Source: Calothrix parasitica NIES-267
GTDB lineage: Bacteria; Cyanobacteriota; Cyanobacteriia; Cyanobacteriales; Nostocaceae
Assembly (NCBI RefSeq): GCF_002368095.1
Contig: NZ_AP018227.1
Coordinates: forward strand, 355,634-419,633
DNA length: 64,000 bases
Direction of reading: 5' to 3'
How positions within the stretch are numbered: the stretch's first letter is position 1; each line of letters starts with the position of its first letter. This document shows positions 17,918-28,100 of this stretch, one piece after another. The notes beneath the pieces are model-generated. The model did not search any database, had not been told where the DNA came from, and saw only the letters and a list, made by a program, of their open reading frames with translations. Position numbers and translations under genes: made by a program.

Positions 17918-20050
17918 TTCATTATCTACTTCCTGTTCTACAGGAATAGTAATTAAAAACTCCGTTCCTTCTCCAATTATTGAAGTACAGCTAATCGTAC
18001 CTTTGTGCTTTTCTGTAATAATTTGATAACTAATAGATAAACCTAATCCGGTACCTTTTCCGACTGGTTTAGTTGTAAAGAAGGGATTAAAGATATTTTC
18101 AATTGTGTCTTGATTAATTCCTGAAGCATTATCACTGATGCTAATTATGACGCTATTATTTTGTTCTATTTGAGTAGCGATACGAATCTGTAAATTGTCT
18201 TTTTCACTTTCTTCTAATGCATCAATAGCATTGCTAATAATATTCATAAATACTTGATTAAGCTGATTGGGATAGCATTCTACTAAAGGCAAATCCTGAT
18301 ATTCTTTTATAACTTCAATATCTAATTTTTGTTTTTTATTTTTTAATCTATTAGCTAAAATAACCAAGGTACTATCTATGCCATTATGAATATCTACGGC
18401 TTTAAATTCAGCTTCGTCTAACCGTGAAAAATTACGCAAGGAATTGACAATCTGACTAATTCTGTCGGCTCCTAACTGCATTGAATTCAAAAGTTTAGGT
18501 AAATCTTCTTGCAAAAAATCTAGTTCTATTGCTTCTATTTCTTTGGTAATTGAAGGATGAGGATTAGGATATTTTTGCTGATATAGTCGTAATAATCGTA
18601 ATAAGTCTTGAATATACTCTCTAGCATAATTAATATTTCCATAAACAAAACTTACAGGATTATTTATTTCATGGGCAACTCCAGCAACCATTTGTCCCAA
18701 AGCTGACATTTTTTCTGTTTGAATTAAATAACTTTGGTTTTGCTTTAACTTTTTTAAAGCTTCTTCTAGTTGCTGCATCTGGTTTTTATTTATTTCTTCT
18801 CGTATAGCCAATTGCTCTGACATATAATTAAAACTTCTAGCCAATTCACCAATTTCATCTTTTGAAGAGATATCTGCCCGTACTTGCAAATTTCCTTGAG
18901 AAAATTTATGAGTTGCTTTTTGCAATTTTTTGATAGGATTAACAATTGTTCTTCCTAATAAAATTGCTAAGCCTATATCTATTAATAAAGCTAAAGCTGC
19001 AATTATTATTTGTAGCATCAAGCTTCGCTGTAGTAGAAGATTTAAAGCTGTTTCTGGAGTTCCTTTAACTAAAATTGCAACTGGTTCACCCTTAAAATTA
19101 TTAATGGTTTTTGCTGCAATAGTATAAGGTTTTTCTTTAATTGATATTCTTTCAGTAACAGGCTGATCTATTGCTTCTAGTGCTGTAATTAACACCGTAT
19201 TTTGTGGTAATTTAACATCATACAAATATTTATCTTTACTCGGGTTCTGTAGTGCAGTTTCTGATTTTTTTTGATTTAATGCTGATGCTGCAAGGCTAAA
19301 TTTACCAGACTTAGAAAGTAAATAAACTGCGCTGTAATCGCCATATTGCGCTTTTACGCTTTGACTAACAATTGGTCTTTTATTGTTAACAATATCCCCA
19401 GAGATTAATGCACCTAATACTTCGCCATCTTTTGAGTCTTTTATAGATGTGACAGTATAGCGAATCAGTGCTGATTGTTTCTTGAATCCCTTCGGTAGTT
19501 GTGGAGATTCTTTCTGCAACTCTTCCCAAGAAACGATTTCACTACTTTTAATCTGTTTCTTTAATTTAAATGCTTCACTTACCAAATTATTTGGGTTAAA
19601 AACTTCTCCAGTTCTGTTTGCATTAGCGCTGACAATAATTCGTGCATCTCTATCTACTAAAGTTGCGTATTCAATGTTTCTAGCTTCGATTTCATTCTTA
19701 AGAATCTGTTTTACTTGCTCCTTCAAATCCGAATTTAAGACTTGGAATTTTTTGTATTCTTGAGCGGCAGAAATTATAGCAACATTATCCGATTGTCCGC
19801 GAAACCCAAATCCCATCTGATTAATTTTGATATTATAATTAATCTCTGTGACTGCAAGTTCGGACTTTACCTGATTTTCTAAAACACTGCGTCCTCCCAT
19901 CACAATTAAGAAAGCACCTACCCCTACAAGTCCAAATATAGAAATTATTTCCGAAGTAAACAATCCTATAAGCTGTTTGCGCCAAATCGGTAAATTAAAC
20001 CACCACTTAAAAATATTAAGATTATTTTTCATACAAGTATGTTGATTCAA
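17915..20050 (-). CDS. Membrane sensor histidine kinase (cache-type sensor, HAMP)
   Basis: A 711-residue sensor kinase. Transmembrane helix 1 (about 26-48) is followed by an extracytoplasmic region of about 290 residues that looks like a cache-type ligand-binding domain. Transmembrane helix 2 (about 342-365), HAMP (to about 415), a coiled coil, and HisKA follow; the phospho-acceptor is in GVAHEINNPVSF. The HATPase domain has NQVFMNIISNAIDAL, ISDNASGI and GKGTGLGLSISYQI. No response regulator is adjacent, so its partner is elsewhere. The stop codon sits inside a heptamer repeat, so the extreme C-terminus was probably set by repeat insertion or expansion. Confidence 0.93.
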   Translation of the reverse strand: MNQHTCMKNNLNIFKWWFNLPIWRKQLIGLFTSEIISIFGLVGVGAFLIVMGGRSVLENQVKSELAVTEINYNIKINQMGFGFRGQSDNVAIISAAQEYKKFQVLNSDLKEQVKQILKNEIEARNIEYATLVDRDARIIVSANANRTGEVFNPNNLVSEAFKLKKQIKSSEIVSWEELQKESPQLPKGFKKQSALIRYTVTSIKDSKDGEVLGALISGDIVNNKRPIVSQSVKAQYGDYSAVYLLSKSGKFSLAASALNQKKSETALQNPSKDKYLYDVKLPQNTVLITALEAIDQPVTERISIKEKPYTIAAKTINNFKGEPVAILVKGTPETALNLLLQRSLMLQIIIAALALLIDIGLAILLGRTIVNPIKKLQKATHKFSQGNLQVRADISSKDEIGELARSFNYMSEQLAIREEINKNQMQQLEEALKKLKQNQSYLIQTEKMSALGQMVAGVAHEINNPVSFVYGNINYAREYIQDLLRLLRLYQQKYPNPHPSITKEIEAIELDFLQEDLPKLLNSMQLGADRISQIVNSLRNFSRLDEAEFKAVDIHNGIDSTLVILANRLKNKKQKLDIEVIKEYQDLPLVECYPNQLNQVFMNIISNAIDALEESEKDNLQIRIATQIEQNNSVIISISDNASGINQDTIENIFNPFFTTKPVGKGTGLGLSISYQIITEKHKGTISCTSIIGEGTEFLITIPVEQEVDNE

Positions 20051-20470
20051 TCAAGCACTCAATTTACTGCTGTTAATATTCCTTAAAATTATATTTCCCC
20101 TAATTTTAAGTAGAATAACTTTTTATTATAATTTTTCTTGATTCACCTAAGTATATTTTTTTGTATAAGATTACTATTTAAATTTAGAAAAAGGCTCAAT
20201 ATATTTTCTATTGTCTAGCTTGAAAAGTTGTCCGTGGGGTTTTATCCCCAGACCGCATTTTTTTATTGTCATAAGCTCCTAGCGGACAAGCTCCGAAGAC
20301 CGCTAAAACTTATTTACCAGTTATTTCAGATATCAAAACAAATTGCTATAGTTTATTGGCAATTAAATATCAAGCTGTAAATAAATCATCGCCAACCATT
20401 GTTGTATCATTTACTATTCAACAAAATCGCGTAGTATAAACTTTGTCTATTCATAAAGAAGGGAAATCTT
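20051..20470. other. Intergenic region with repeat remnant
   Basis: Mostly AT-rich. Bases 20230-20312 contain GTGGGGTTTTATCCCCA and AGCGGACAAGCTCCG segments related to other small repeats. It includes the promoter of the DUF1838 gene. No coding sequence was seen. Confidence 0.5.
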
Positions 20471-21283
20471 ATGGTTGCTCAAACAAAAGAATATGAAGCT
20501 CAACATTGGGTTAAAACACGCTCTTCGCTGGATTCTTCTGAGTCAACCTTTTTGACTTGGAGTGGAAAAATTTATGCTTTTGTTCCTGGTGAAAAGCGTA
20601 AACTATTATTTAAAATGCTTGGTGTTAGTGTTAGTAGATGCATTCTACACGAAGAGGGAAGCTGGGATTTTACATCTAGAGAATTGACTTATTATCTCGA
20701 CCCAGAAACAGAAGAAATATTGCACAAATGGGAGAATCCTTTCACTGGGGAAATTGTGACAGTAATGCACGTTGCAAACAATCCCGTGCAAGGTTATTTT
20801 AAAGGTCGATTTCCGGCTCAAGTGGAAGGTGATACCACAACTTTTGTATTCGATATATTTCCTACCTACCCTAATCCTTTAGCAGGAAATGCTAAATTTG
20901 CAGAATATAGTCCTCAAGAGACTTATCAAGCAGCAGAATTATTTAAACTATCCGTTCCCACCTCAGAATTATTAAATCCAGAATTATCTTCAGTTACTCA
21001 ACTAAAACTTAGCTGGGATAGAATTGGACAGTGGGTTCCCTGGATGAAAATGGGTAACAATCCCGGACAAATGATTTATAGCGCTTACGGTAGCAAAGTT
21101 AAAGGTTTGTCAGCACTACCGCAATTGTTACAAGATGAAATTAATCATCAGGTACCTTTATATAAAAATGCACCAAAGTCTTTCAAAGAAGGAGAAGATA
21201 TGACCTCTTGGCTGTACTTTGAAAAAAACTTTGATTCCTATCTGGCTGGAAAAAGATTTCCGCTGAGTGTTGGGGAAGATTAA
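20471..21283 (+). CDS. DUF1838 family protein
   Basis: A 270-residue protein matching the DUF1838 pattern: SLDSSESTFLTWSGKIYAFV near the N-terminus, LTYYLDPETEEILHKWENP with FTGEIVTVMHVANNPV in the middle and SWLYFEKNFDSYLAGKRFP near the end. It has no signal peptide. The function is not established; family members often sit near oxidoreductases or lipid enzymes, but no such neighbour is here. The ATG has an AAGGG ribosome-binding motif about 9 bases upstream. It is a single gene, followed 30 bases downstream by a MITE. Confidence 0.85.
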   Translation: MVAQTKEYEAQHWVKTRSSLDSSESTFLTWSGKIYAFVPGEKRKLLFKMLGVSVSRCILHEEGSWDFTSRELTYYLDPETEEILHKWENPFTGEIVTVMHVANNPVQGYFKGRFPAQVEGDTTTFVFDIFPTYPNPLAGNAKFAEYSPQETYQAAELFKLSVPTSELLNPELSSVTQLKLSWDRIGQWVPWMKMGNNPGQMIYSAYGSKVKGLSALPQLLQDEINHQVPLYKNAPKSFKEGEDMTSWLYFEKNFDSYLAGKRFPLSVGED

Positions 21284-21313
21284 AGCTCAAATAAGACTTA
21301 AGTAAATATTATA

Positions 21314-21433
21314 AGTAAGTCGGCACAAATAAACGGAGCTATGTAACAAGATGCAAATTACCCTTGAACCCTTGTCGCTACTTGCTACTTGCTACTTCCT
21401 GGTCTTAACTACGATTTTCAACACTGACCTACT
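21314..21433. mobile_element. MITE with IS630-type ends, 120 bp
   Basis: Begins AGTAAGTCGGCACAAA, ends TGACCTACT, and is flanked by TA on both sides (21312-21313 and 21434-21435). The ends match those of the IS630-type element at 5515-6686, and the internal GCTATGTAAC also matches sequence next to that element's end. It encodes nothing, so it is probably moved in trans by the IS630 transposase. Confidence 0.88.
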
Positions 21434-21440
21434 TAATGGG

Positions 21441-21472
21441 TTGTAGAAACGTTATATGCAACGTCTCTACAA
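21441..21472. repeat. Diverged TTGTAGAAACGTT palindrome
   Basis: TTGTAGAAACGTT pairs with AACGTCTCTACAA around a 6-base loop. It is a diverged member of the GAGACGT palindrome group and lies just past the stop of the minus-strand GGDEF-EAL gene. Confidence 0.75.
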
Positions 21473-21523
21473 ACCTTCATAATACATAGAAGATACGACT
21501 ATTTCCGATTCATGTTTCTACAA

Positions 21524-23860
21524 CTAATAACCCATATTTTCTAATATGGGAAAAGAGGAAGAGTTAAACAAATTAGGTTTACCGTAGTGATAACCTTGGG
21601 CATAATCAACCTGTAATTCTTTTAAAATATTTACGATATCTTGATTCTCAGCAAATTCTGCTATTGTTTTGATTCCAAGAGCTTCTGCTAAATAATTTAT
21701 AGCCTGTACCATTGCTTTGGTAACGGTTTCAGTATGAATTTCTTTGATAAATGAACCGTCTATTTTTAAATAATCTACGGGAAGATTTTTTAAATAAGTT
21801 AATGATGACATCCCTTTGCCAAAGTCATCTAAAGCAAAAGAACATCCTAGAGATTGTAGAGAGTTAATAAATTTTGAGACTTGAGATAAGTTATTAATCG
21901 CTATAGTTTCTGTAATCTCAAAACAAAATACATGGGAAGGAATACTACTCTGCTGAAGTTTTTTAGATAAATAATCTAAAAATCTATTGTCATTCAGAGA
22001 TGCACCAGAAATATTGATAGAAAAGCATATATTATCCCAAGTTGAAAAATTACTATTGTTTAAGTATTTAAATAAATTATCGATAACCCATGAATCAATT
22101 CTAGGCATCATTGAATAAACATTTGCTATTTCTAAAAAGTCTTCCGGTAATACAACTTTTCCGTTTTCATCTAATAGCCGAATAAGTACTTCATGGTGTA
22201 TTCTTTGATTGCCAAGCTTTAAAGGAATAATTGGCTGAGTATATAAACAAAACCTATTTTCTTCCAAAGCATGACGCAATTTTTTGACCCATAATAGCTG
22301 AGAGTTTTTTCTATCCTTCTCTCTAGCTAAGTCGTATATATAAATTTGTACTCTATCCCGTCCTTGAGCTTTTGCTAAATATAAAGCTTGGTCAGCAGCT
22401 TCTACCAATGAAAGAGGATTGTCATTTCTACTAGGAATAGAACCCGCAACTCCTAAACTGATGGTTACTACTGAAGATACCGAGGAACCAGTATGGGGAA
22501 TATTTAATTTTTTGACTCCGTTTCTAATTGCTTCGGCAACTTTAAAAGCACCTTCGGGAGGAGTATAGGGTAGTACAACGATAAATTCTTCACCACCATA
22601 TCTAGCTACACAATCTGCCGGTCGTTTTAGAGTATTAGATATTGACTCAGCAACCATTCGCAAGCATTCGTCTCCTGTTTGATGTCCGTAAGTATCGTTG
22701 TAAGACTTGAAGCAGTCAACATCACACATAATTATAGATAAAGGTGAAGGAATACGTTGCAAACGCTTCCATTCTTTCTCTAATTTTTCATCGAAGTAAC
22801 GACGATTAAATACTTTTGTTAAGGGGTCGCGGAGAGCAAGGTTCTTCAATTCTTTATTGGCCGTACTCAGTCTAGAATAAATTCTTCCCTGGTGAATTCC
22901 GATTGCTAATTGATTAACTAAACGCTTAATAAATTTTATTTCTTCAGTTTGCCAGTTTCGTTTTTGATTGCATTGATGTACTGTAAGAAATCCCCATAAA
23001 ACATTTGAATTAATAGATAAATCCTCATGGTTTGCTGTCTTCTTGAAGAGTATTGGTATTGTTAGAATTGCTTTGATCTGAAAATTTTGCAAATCTTCTA
23101 AAAAGTGACTATCTAAATCTGAATTACTAATATCATCAATCTCTATTGTTTCACCATTAAGATATTTGGCTTCTTCTCCATTTTGAATAAAATATTTATG
23201 AGCAACACTATCTTCAGATATTTCTAGTATTCCAGATTTTACAACTTGCTCTTCAATGTAAATATAGCCATCCTCTAAACGAGTAATGATAGCGCGACTG
23301 CAATCTAAAAAATTTAAAATTTCTGTCGCAGCTGCTTGTATAATTAAGTTAATATCTAATGAGTCGCGAATACGTTCGGAAAGCTGAGATAACAGCTGTT
23401 CTTGTTCTGCTTTATAATGCAAATTTACGTTTTGCTGTACCAAATTATGGCGCAATCTTTCCAAACTTATATGAGTTTGAATACGAGCAATTAATTCTTC
23501 TTGTTGAATAGGCTTGGTGACGTAATCTACAGCGCCTAATTCAAATCCACGTACTTTATTAATACTATCAGACAAAGCTGTCATAAATATTACTGGAATG
23601 TCTATTGTTTGGGGATTCATTTTCAACAGACGACAAGTTTCAAAGCCGTCTATCCCAGACATCAAAATATCTAATAAAATTAAATCTGGTTTAGTATACT
23701 CTGCACTTTTAATTGCGTTATCCCCTGTTTGAGCTACTAATACTTTAAATCCAGCCGAACGCAAATAGCTAAATAAAACGTTTAAATTACTAGGAGTATC
23801 GTCAACGACTAATATAACTCCTTTATATTCATTGACTCTATTTATTGATGTTAGTAGCAT
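21524..23860 (-). CDS. Response regulator with GAF, GGDEF and EAL domains (cyclic-di-GMP turnover)
   Basis: A 778-residue protein. The receiver domain (about 15-130) has VVDDTPSN, the phospho-acceptor Asp in DLILLDILMSGIDG and the Lys in VDYVTKPI. A GAF domain (about 160-330) follows without a visible bilin-binding Cys. The GGDEF domain has RYGGEEFIVVLPY plus an I-site RPAD five residues before it, so diguanylate cyclase activity and product inhibition are plausible. The EAL domain has EVLIRL, SINISGASL, EITET, DDFGKGMSSL and LKIDGSFIK, so phosphodiesterase activity is also plausible. It is cytoplasmic, phosphorylation-controlled and likely bifunctional. Its histidine kinase partner is unknown; the CheB-CheR hybrid kinase gene next to it is a candidate. 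Confidence 0.93.
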   Translation of the reverse strand: MLLTSINRVNEYKGVILVVDDTPSNLNVLFSYLRSAGFKVLVAQTGDNAIKSAEYTKPDLILLDILMSGIDGFETCRLLKMNPQTIDIPVIFMTALSDSINKVRGFELGAVDYVTKPIQQEELIARIQTHISLERLRHNLVQQNVNLHYKAEQEQLLSQLSERIRDSLDINLIIQAAATEILNFLDCSRAIITRLEDGYIYIEEQVVKSGILEISEDSVAHKYFIQNGEEAKYLNGETIEIDDISNSDLDSHFLEDLQNFQIKAILTIPILFKKTANHEDLSINSNVLWGFLTVHQCNQKRNWQTEEIKFIKRLVNQLAIGIHQGRIYSRLSTANKELKNLALRDPLTKVFNRRYFDEKLEKEWKRLQRIPSPLSIIMCDVDCFKSYNDTYGHQTGDECLRMVAESISNTLKRPADCVARYGGEEFIVVLPYTPPEGAFKVAEAIRNGVKKLNIPHTGSSVSSVVTISLGVAGSIPSRNDNPLSLVEAADQALYLAKAQGRDRVQIYIYDLAREKDRKNSQLLWVKKLRHALEENRFCLYTQPIIPLKLGNQRIHHEVLIRLLDENGKVVLPEDFLEIANVYSMMPRIDSWVIDNLFKYLNNSNFSTWDNICFSINISGASLNDNRFLDYLSKKLQQSSIPSHVFCFEITETIAINNLSQVSKFINSLQSLGCSFALDDFGKGMSSLTYLKNLPVDYLKIDGSFIKEIHTETVTKAMVQAINYLAEALGIKTIAEFAENQDIVNILKELQVDYAQGYHYGKPNLFNSSSFPILENMGY

Positions 23861-23938
23861 AGCTATTGAAGTAGATTTACATTCTCTAAATAGTCAATAC
23901 TGACTAAGTTTTACTTGAGAACGAGTGTTTAGAAATTT

Positions 23939-24101
23939 GGCGTTGCTGTTAGCGCAGCTTGGCGTTAAACATATTGAAATATGAATTTATTTTTATTAAA
24001 AGAGTATGCCCCCTAAATCCCCCTTGCATTAAGGGCTTTTAATTATTTTCCCCACATAATTGGGGGCTAGGGGGCTATTCATAGTTCTAATCAGCAACGC
24101 C
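23939..24101. mobile_element. MITE, GGCGTTGCTG ends, 8-bp target duplication
   Basis: Terminal inverted repeats GGCGTTGCTG and CAGCAACGCC bound 163 bp with no coding capacity. The 8-bp direct repeat AGAAATTT occurs at 23931-23938 and 24102-24109, an exact target duplication. A second copy in the opposite orientation is at 24492-24653 and a decayed one at 47892-48050. The interior contains CCCCCTAAATCCCCC and GGGGGCTAGGGGG stretches that could fold. Confidence 0.92.
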
Positions 24102-24218
24102 AGAAATTTAGTCAATAAGTTTAAAATTTTATGCAGATTTTAATAGTCCTACTAGAAGTAATTCTTAATAGGATTCAGAAAAATAGAAGAAAATACGATA
24201 TTAGTTTATATATTTAGT

Positions 24219-24388
24219 AGGAATGGTCGCAACTGGCATATTTTTATGGAGGGGAGGCAAAAACAGGTGTAGATTCTCTTCCCGCATTATTGCCGTGCCG
24301 TTGCTGTGATACTTTGAATAGTTTTGAGCGTAGTCAGAACTTTTTTAGGTAAGCCATCACAAAGTATTGTGACAATTGCGACCACTCT
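24219..24388. mobile_element. Possible MITE with GGTCGCAA ends
   Basis: AGGAATGGTCGCAACTG at the left and the complement of a similar sequence (CAATTGCGACCACTCTT) at the right bound about 170 bases. A target duplication is not clear. The interior repeats TGTGATACTTTG in inverted form (CAAAGTATTGTGAC). No other copy was seen in the window. Confidence 0.45.
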
Positions 24389-24491
24389 TGATTAGTTTAA
24401 AATTTCAAATTTCGAGGGTAATAATCCTTGAATAGAAACTATTCTAGTATTTATTTTTAGGTTCGACCATATTAGGTGTAGCTATAAATAA

Positions 24492-24653
24492 GGCGTTGCT
24501 GATTGAAAGTATGATTCCCCCCAACCCCTAATTCTGGGGGACTTGGAATTATTTTTCTCGCCGCTTATTTGGGGGATTTAGAGGGCTAGTAAATATGAGA
24601 AAAATAAATTCATATTTCAATACGGCTAACGGCTGCGCGCTAACAGCAACGCC
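24492..24653. mobile_element. MITE, GGCGTTGCTG ends, inverted relative to the first copy
   Basis: A 162-bp element with the same ends as 23939-24101 and shared internal blocks, including the complement of ATTGAAATATGAATTTATTTTT, read in the opposite orientation. Flanking ATAAATAA (24484-24491) and ATAAATAG (24654-24661) match at 7 of 8 positions, a slightly decayed 8-bp target duplication. Confidence 0.9.
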
Positions 24654-24750
24654 ATAAATAGAAATACCTAAATGGTCATCAAAAATATTAATAGCGTGAG
24701 TATAATAACTTTATCGCGATTAGAAAATTATTCTGCTCTTACTCTTAGTA

Positions 24751-24863
24751 AGTAGGTCGGCATTGAAAATAGTGGTTAAGACCTGGTAGTAGTAAGTAGC
24801 AATAAGGCTTTAAAGGTCATTTACATTTTGTTATATATCTCCGTTGGTTTGTGCCGACTTACT
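24751..24863. mobile_element. MITE with IS630-type ends, 113 bp
   Basis: Begins AGTAGGTCGGCATTGAAAA, ends GCCGACTTACT, with TA at both sides (24749-24750 and 24864-24865). It is the reverse-orientation relative of the element at 21314-21433. Its left end is close to the right end of the IS630-type element at 5515-6686. Confidence 0.88.
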
Positions 24864-25104
24864 TAATTTATAGGAATGACTATATTTATTTATTCTTTTC
24901 TAATGAACCCACTTTAGCAAGAAAACGTAATCTCAGATTTTCTATAAACATCTTGAGAACGGAAGTATACGCAAATATGCATAAATAATTTTCGCCTTAA
25001 CAACACCTTTACTGTAATCTGGACTACCTATGTCTGTTGACAGTAGTTTTACTGATATTTAATTGAATTATATTGCAAGATAACTATCGATTCCCGAACA
25101 GGAA

Positions 25105-28100
25105 TTACTCAACACACTTTTCTAAAAACTTGATTAATTTCTGCTGTTGAAAATTTCCAGCGAGTTCGCAAACTTTCTTAACAAAGGGAAGATATTTGCT
25201 GTCTAAATTTTGAATATATTCTGCTTGCTCAATCACTGCTTCAATATCTCCTATTTGGGTCAGATGGAGGAGGTGGTTTACATACTCTTCGGATGGATTT
25301 AATATAAAGCTATCAGTATTTAAGCTAGTAGTGATTTGACGAGTTGGTTTATGAGACTCTAATGTTAAATTAGAAGACTGAGGATAAACCCATTCTATTG
25401 CTAAAAGCTGGGTTATAGATTTTAGTAGCAAGTTTAAATCTATAGGTTTTGGCAAGAAAGCGTTACATCCGATACGATAGCTAGAGAGTTGAGCATCAAA
25501 CATTGCATTAGCCGAAATAATGATAATTGGCATATCCTCAAATTCAGGATTGTTTCGTAATGATTGAGTTATTTCAAAACCATCCATAACTGGCATCACT
25601 AAATCCACTAATATTAAATCGGGTTGGAAACTTTCAGCTTTTTCTAAACCTTGCTTACCGTTAACAGCTTCACTGACCTCAAAACCTAATTCTTCCAAAA
25701 ATGTGACTAGTAAACAACGATTAGTTTGGTTATCATCTACAATTAATATTTTCGGATGCTTGTCCTTGATTCCTACAGGCTGTAAAGTTGAAAGTATATT
25801 GGTACTGAATTGACTGTTTTCCGCTTCTGGAAAATAAAGGTCAAAATAAAATAAGCTTCCTTCTCCTCGAATGCTGTTTGCTTTGATTTCTCCCCCCATA
25901 AGATTGACGATTCTTTGGCTGATAGCCAAACCTAATCCGCTACCTTCATTAACAAAATCGTCGTTTTGTAATCGGTGAAATGGTAGAAATATCTCTTCCA
26001 TTTTTTCAGGAGGTATTCCAATTCCCGTGTCTTCAACCTGAAAGCGAATCAAGCAATATTTATAAGTCTGAATATTTTGAGGATTTTCGGATTCAGATTC
26101 ACCACAATCTCCCAATTGTCTTATCTGAAAATTAACGCTACCTTTCTGCGTAAATTTTACAGCATTGCCTAATAAATTTAGTAATATCTGTCTCAAACGA
26201 GTTTCATCACCTACAATCGTTGAAGGTAGAGAAGATAAAGCTTGATAATTAAAAGTAATATCTTTTTGTTGAGCGCGGACATCGATAACAGAAATAATTT
26301 CTTCAATAAATAAGGGGAAAGATATTTCTTTTAGTTCTAATTCTAATTGATTTTCTTCAATTTTAGACAAATTCAATATATCATTAAGTAATCTCAGTAA
26401 ATGCTCCCCAGAATGATAAATATTGTCTATCCTACGGTGCTGCTTGTGACTAAGTTCTTTGTCTGCTTGAAGAATTTGTGCAAAGCCTAAAATTCCATTT
26501 AAAGGAGTTCTTAATTCGTGGCTCATATGAGCAATAAATGAATTCTTGGCTTGGTTAGCCCTTTCTGCTACTTCTTTCGCAAGGGATAATTTAGTGCTAT
26601 TTTGTTCTAACTGATTATTATTTAAAGTCAGCTGTTCTTGAGCATTTTTTATTTCAGTAATATCGATGCACGAACCAATATAGCCAATTAATTCACCTTG
26701 TGAATTAAAGCGAGGAGCTTGTTTTCCTAACATCCAGTAATATTGTTTATCAACTCCTTGAATGCGAAATTGTAGTTCAATTGGTTGACAAGCTCCATCC
26801 CAACTGCACGCATCCTTGAAGAATAAATTTCTGTCTTGTATATGAATATTGTCTAGCCAACCTTCACCAAGCTGCTGCTCTAAATTATTACCTGTAAACT
26901 CCCACCATGCTTGATTAAAAAATGTTCCTTGATAATTATTGTCAATCATCCATATGGGTATCGGAGCGGTATCTGCCATAATTTTAAAACGAGCATCAGT
27001 TTCTTTTAATGCAGCTTCTGCTTGTGTACGCTCGGTAACTTCAATCATCACGACTAAGGTACGAATCACATCTCCACTATCATTTTTATCTGCAATTGCG
27101 TTCAGTAGGATGTCAATTACTTCCCCATTTCTACATACAAATTGATAAGGAATATTCCAGCAGCTACCGCGATCCAAAAACTCCGATAAAACCTCTACTA
27201 AATACCGACGGGATTCTGGAGTCAGAAATTTGATGAATTTTTTACCAATAACTTCTTGACGTTCGTAACCTAGTTTCTCAACCCAAAAATTACTCGCTTC
27301 GATAATCCTACCGTTTTCATCAATAGAATGCAGCATTGCGGGAGTTTTTAGATAAAGACTGCGAAATTTTTCTTCGCTATCTATTGAAGTAGTATTTGCA
27401 GTTTGGAGTGCGTTAAAAGTCTGTTGTAATTGATTTTGAGTTGTTTTAATTGTGCTAATATCAATAAAACTAATTACTATTCCATCTAGATTACCGTTAT
27501 CTTGAATACAAGAATTAATTCGTACTAATAAGTATTTATCTTCATTATTAAGTTTGACTTCTAAATCTAATGATTTTCCGGTTTCGAGAACTTCTTCAAT
27601 AATTTGAATAAAATTAGAACAATCCAGATTATGGCTGAGGTGTCTTAAAGGACGATTAATATCTTTTTCTATTAGATTGATAGCAATAGTAGCAGCAGAG
27701 GTAAATTTGCGAATTCTTAATTGTTTATCTAAAAAAACAACCCCGATATTAGTATTTCTAAGTAAATTATTTACATCTTTATTTAGTTCAGCTAGTTCGT
27801 TAATTTTCAACTGATATTCAGTATTAACGATATAAAGTTCTTGATTCGCTGATTTTAGTACCTCATTTGTAATGTGTAATTCTTCGTTATAGGCAAGTAA
27901 ATTTTCATTTACAATATCAGATTCTTCATTATTAAAATCTAATTCTTCAATCGATATTTTTAAACTTTCTTCAGTTTCCTCTAGTTGATGTTCTAATTGG
28001 GAAATTTGTTCAGAAACTTGAGAATCGGGCGGAATTGAGATATCTTTTTCTTGAAATGTGACCATTAATAAATCTTCCATGGAATGAGAATTTTCATAGA

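Larger units (their letters stand above)
23861..25104. other. 1.2-kb gene-free region filled by MITEs
   Basis: Between two minus-strand signalling genes. It contains two MITEs of one family (23939-24101 and 24492-24653), an IS630-type MITE (24751-24863) and a possible fourth element (24219-24388). The remaining sequence is AT-rich and includes the promoter of the GGDEF-EAL gene and the end of the CheB-CheR gene. Confidence 0.8.
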
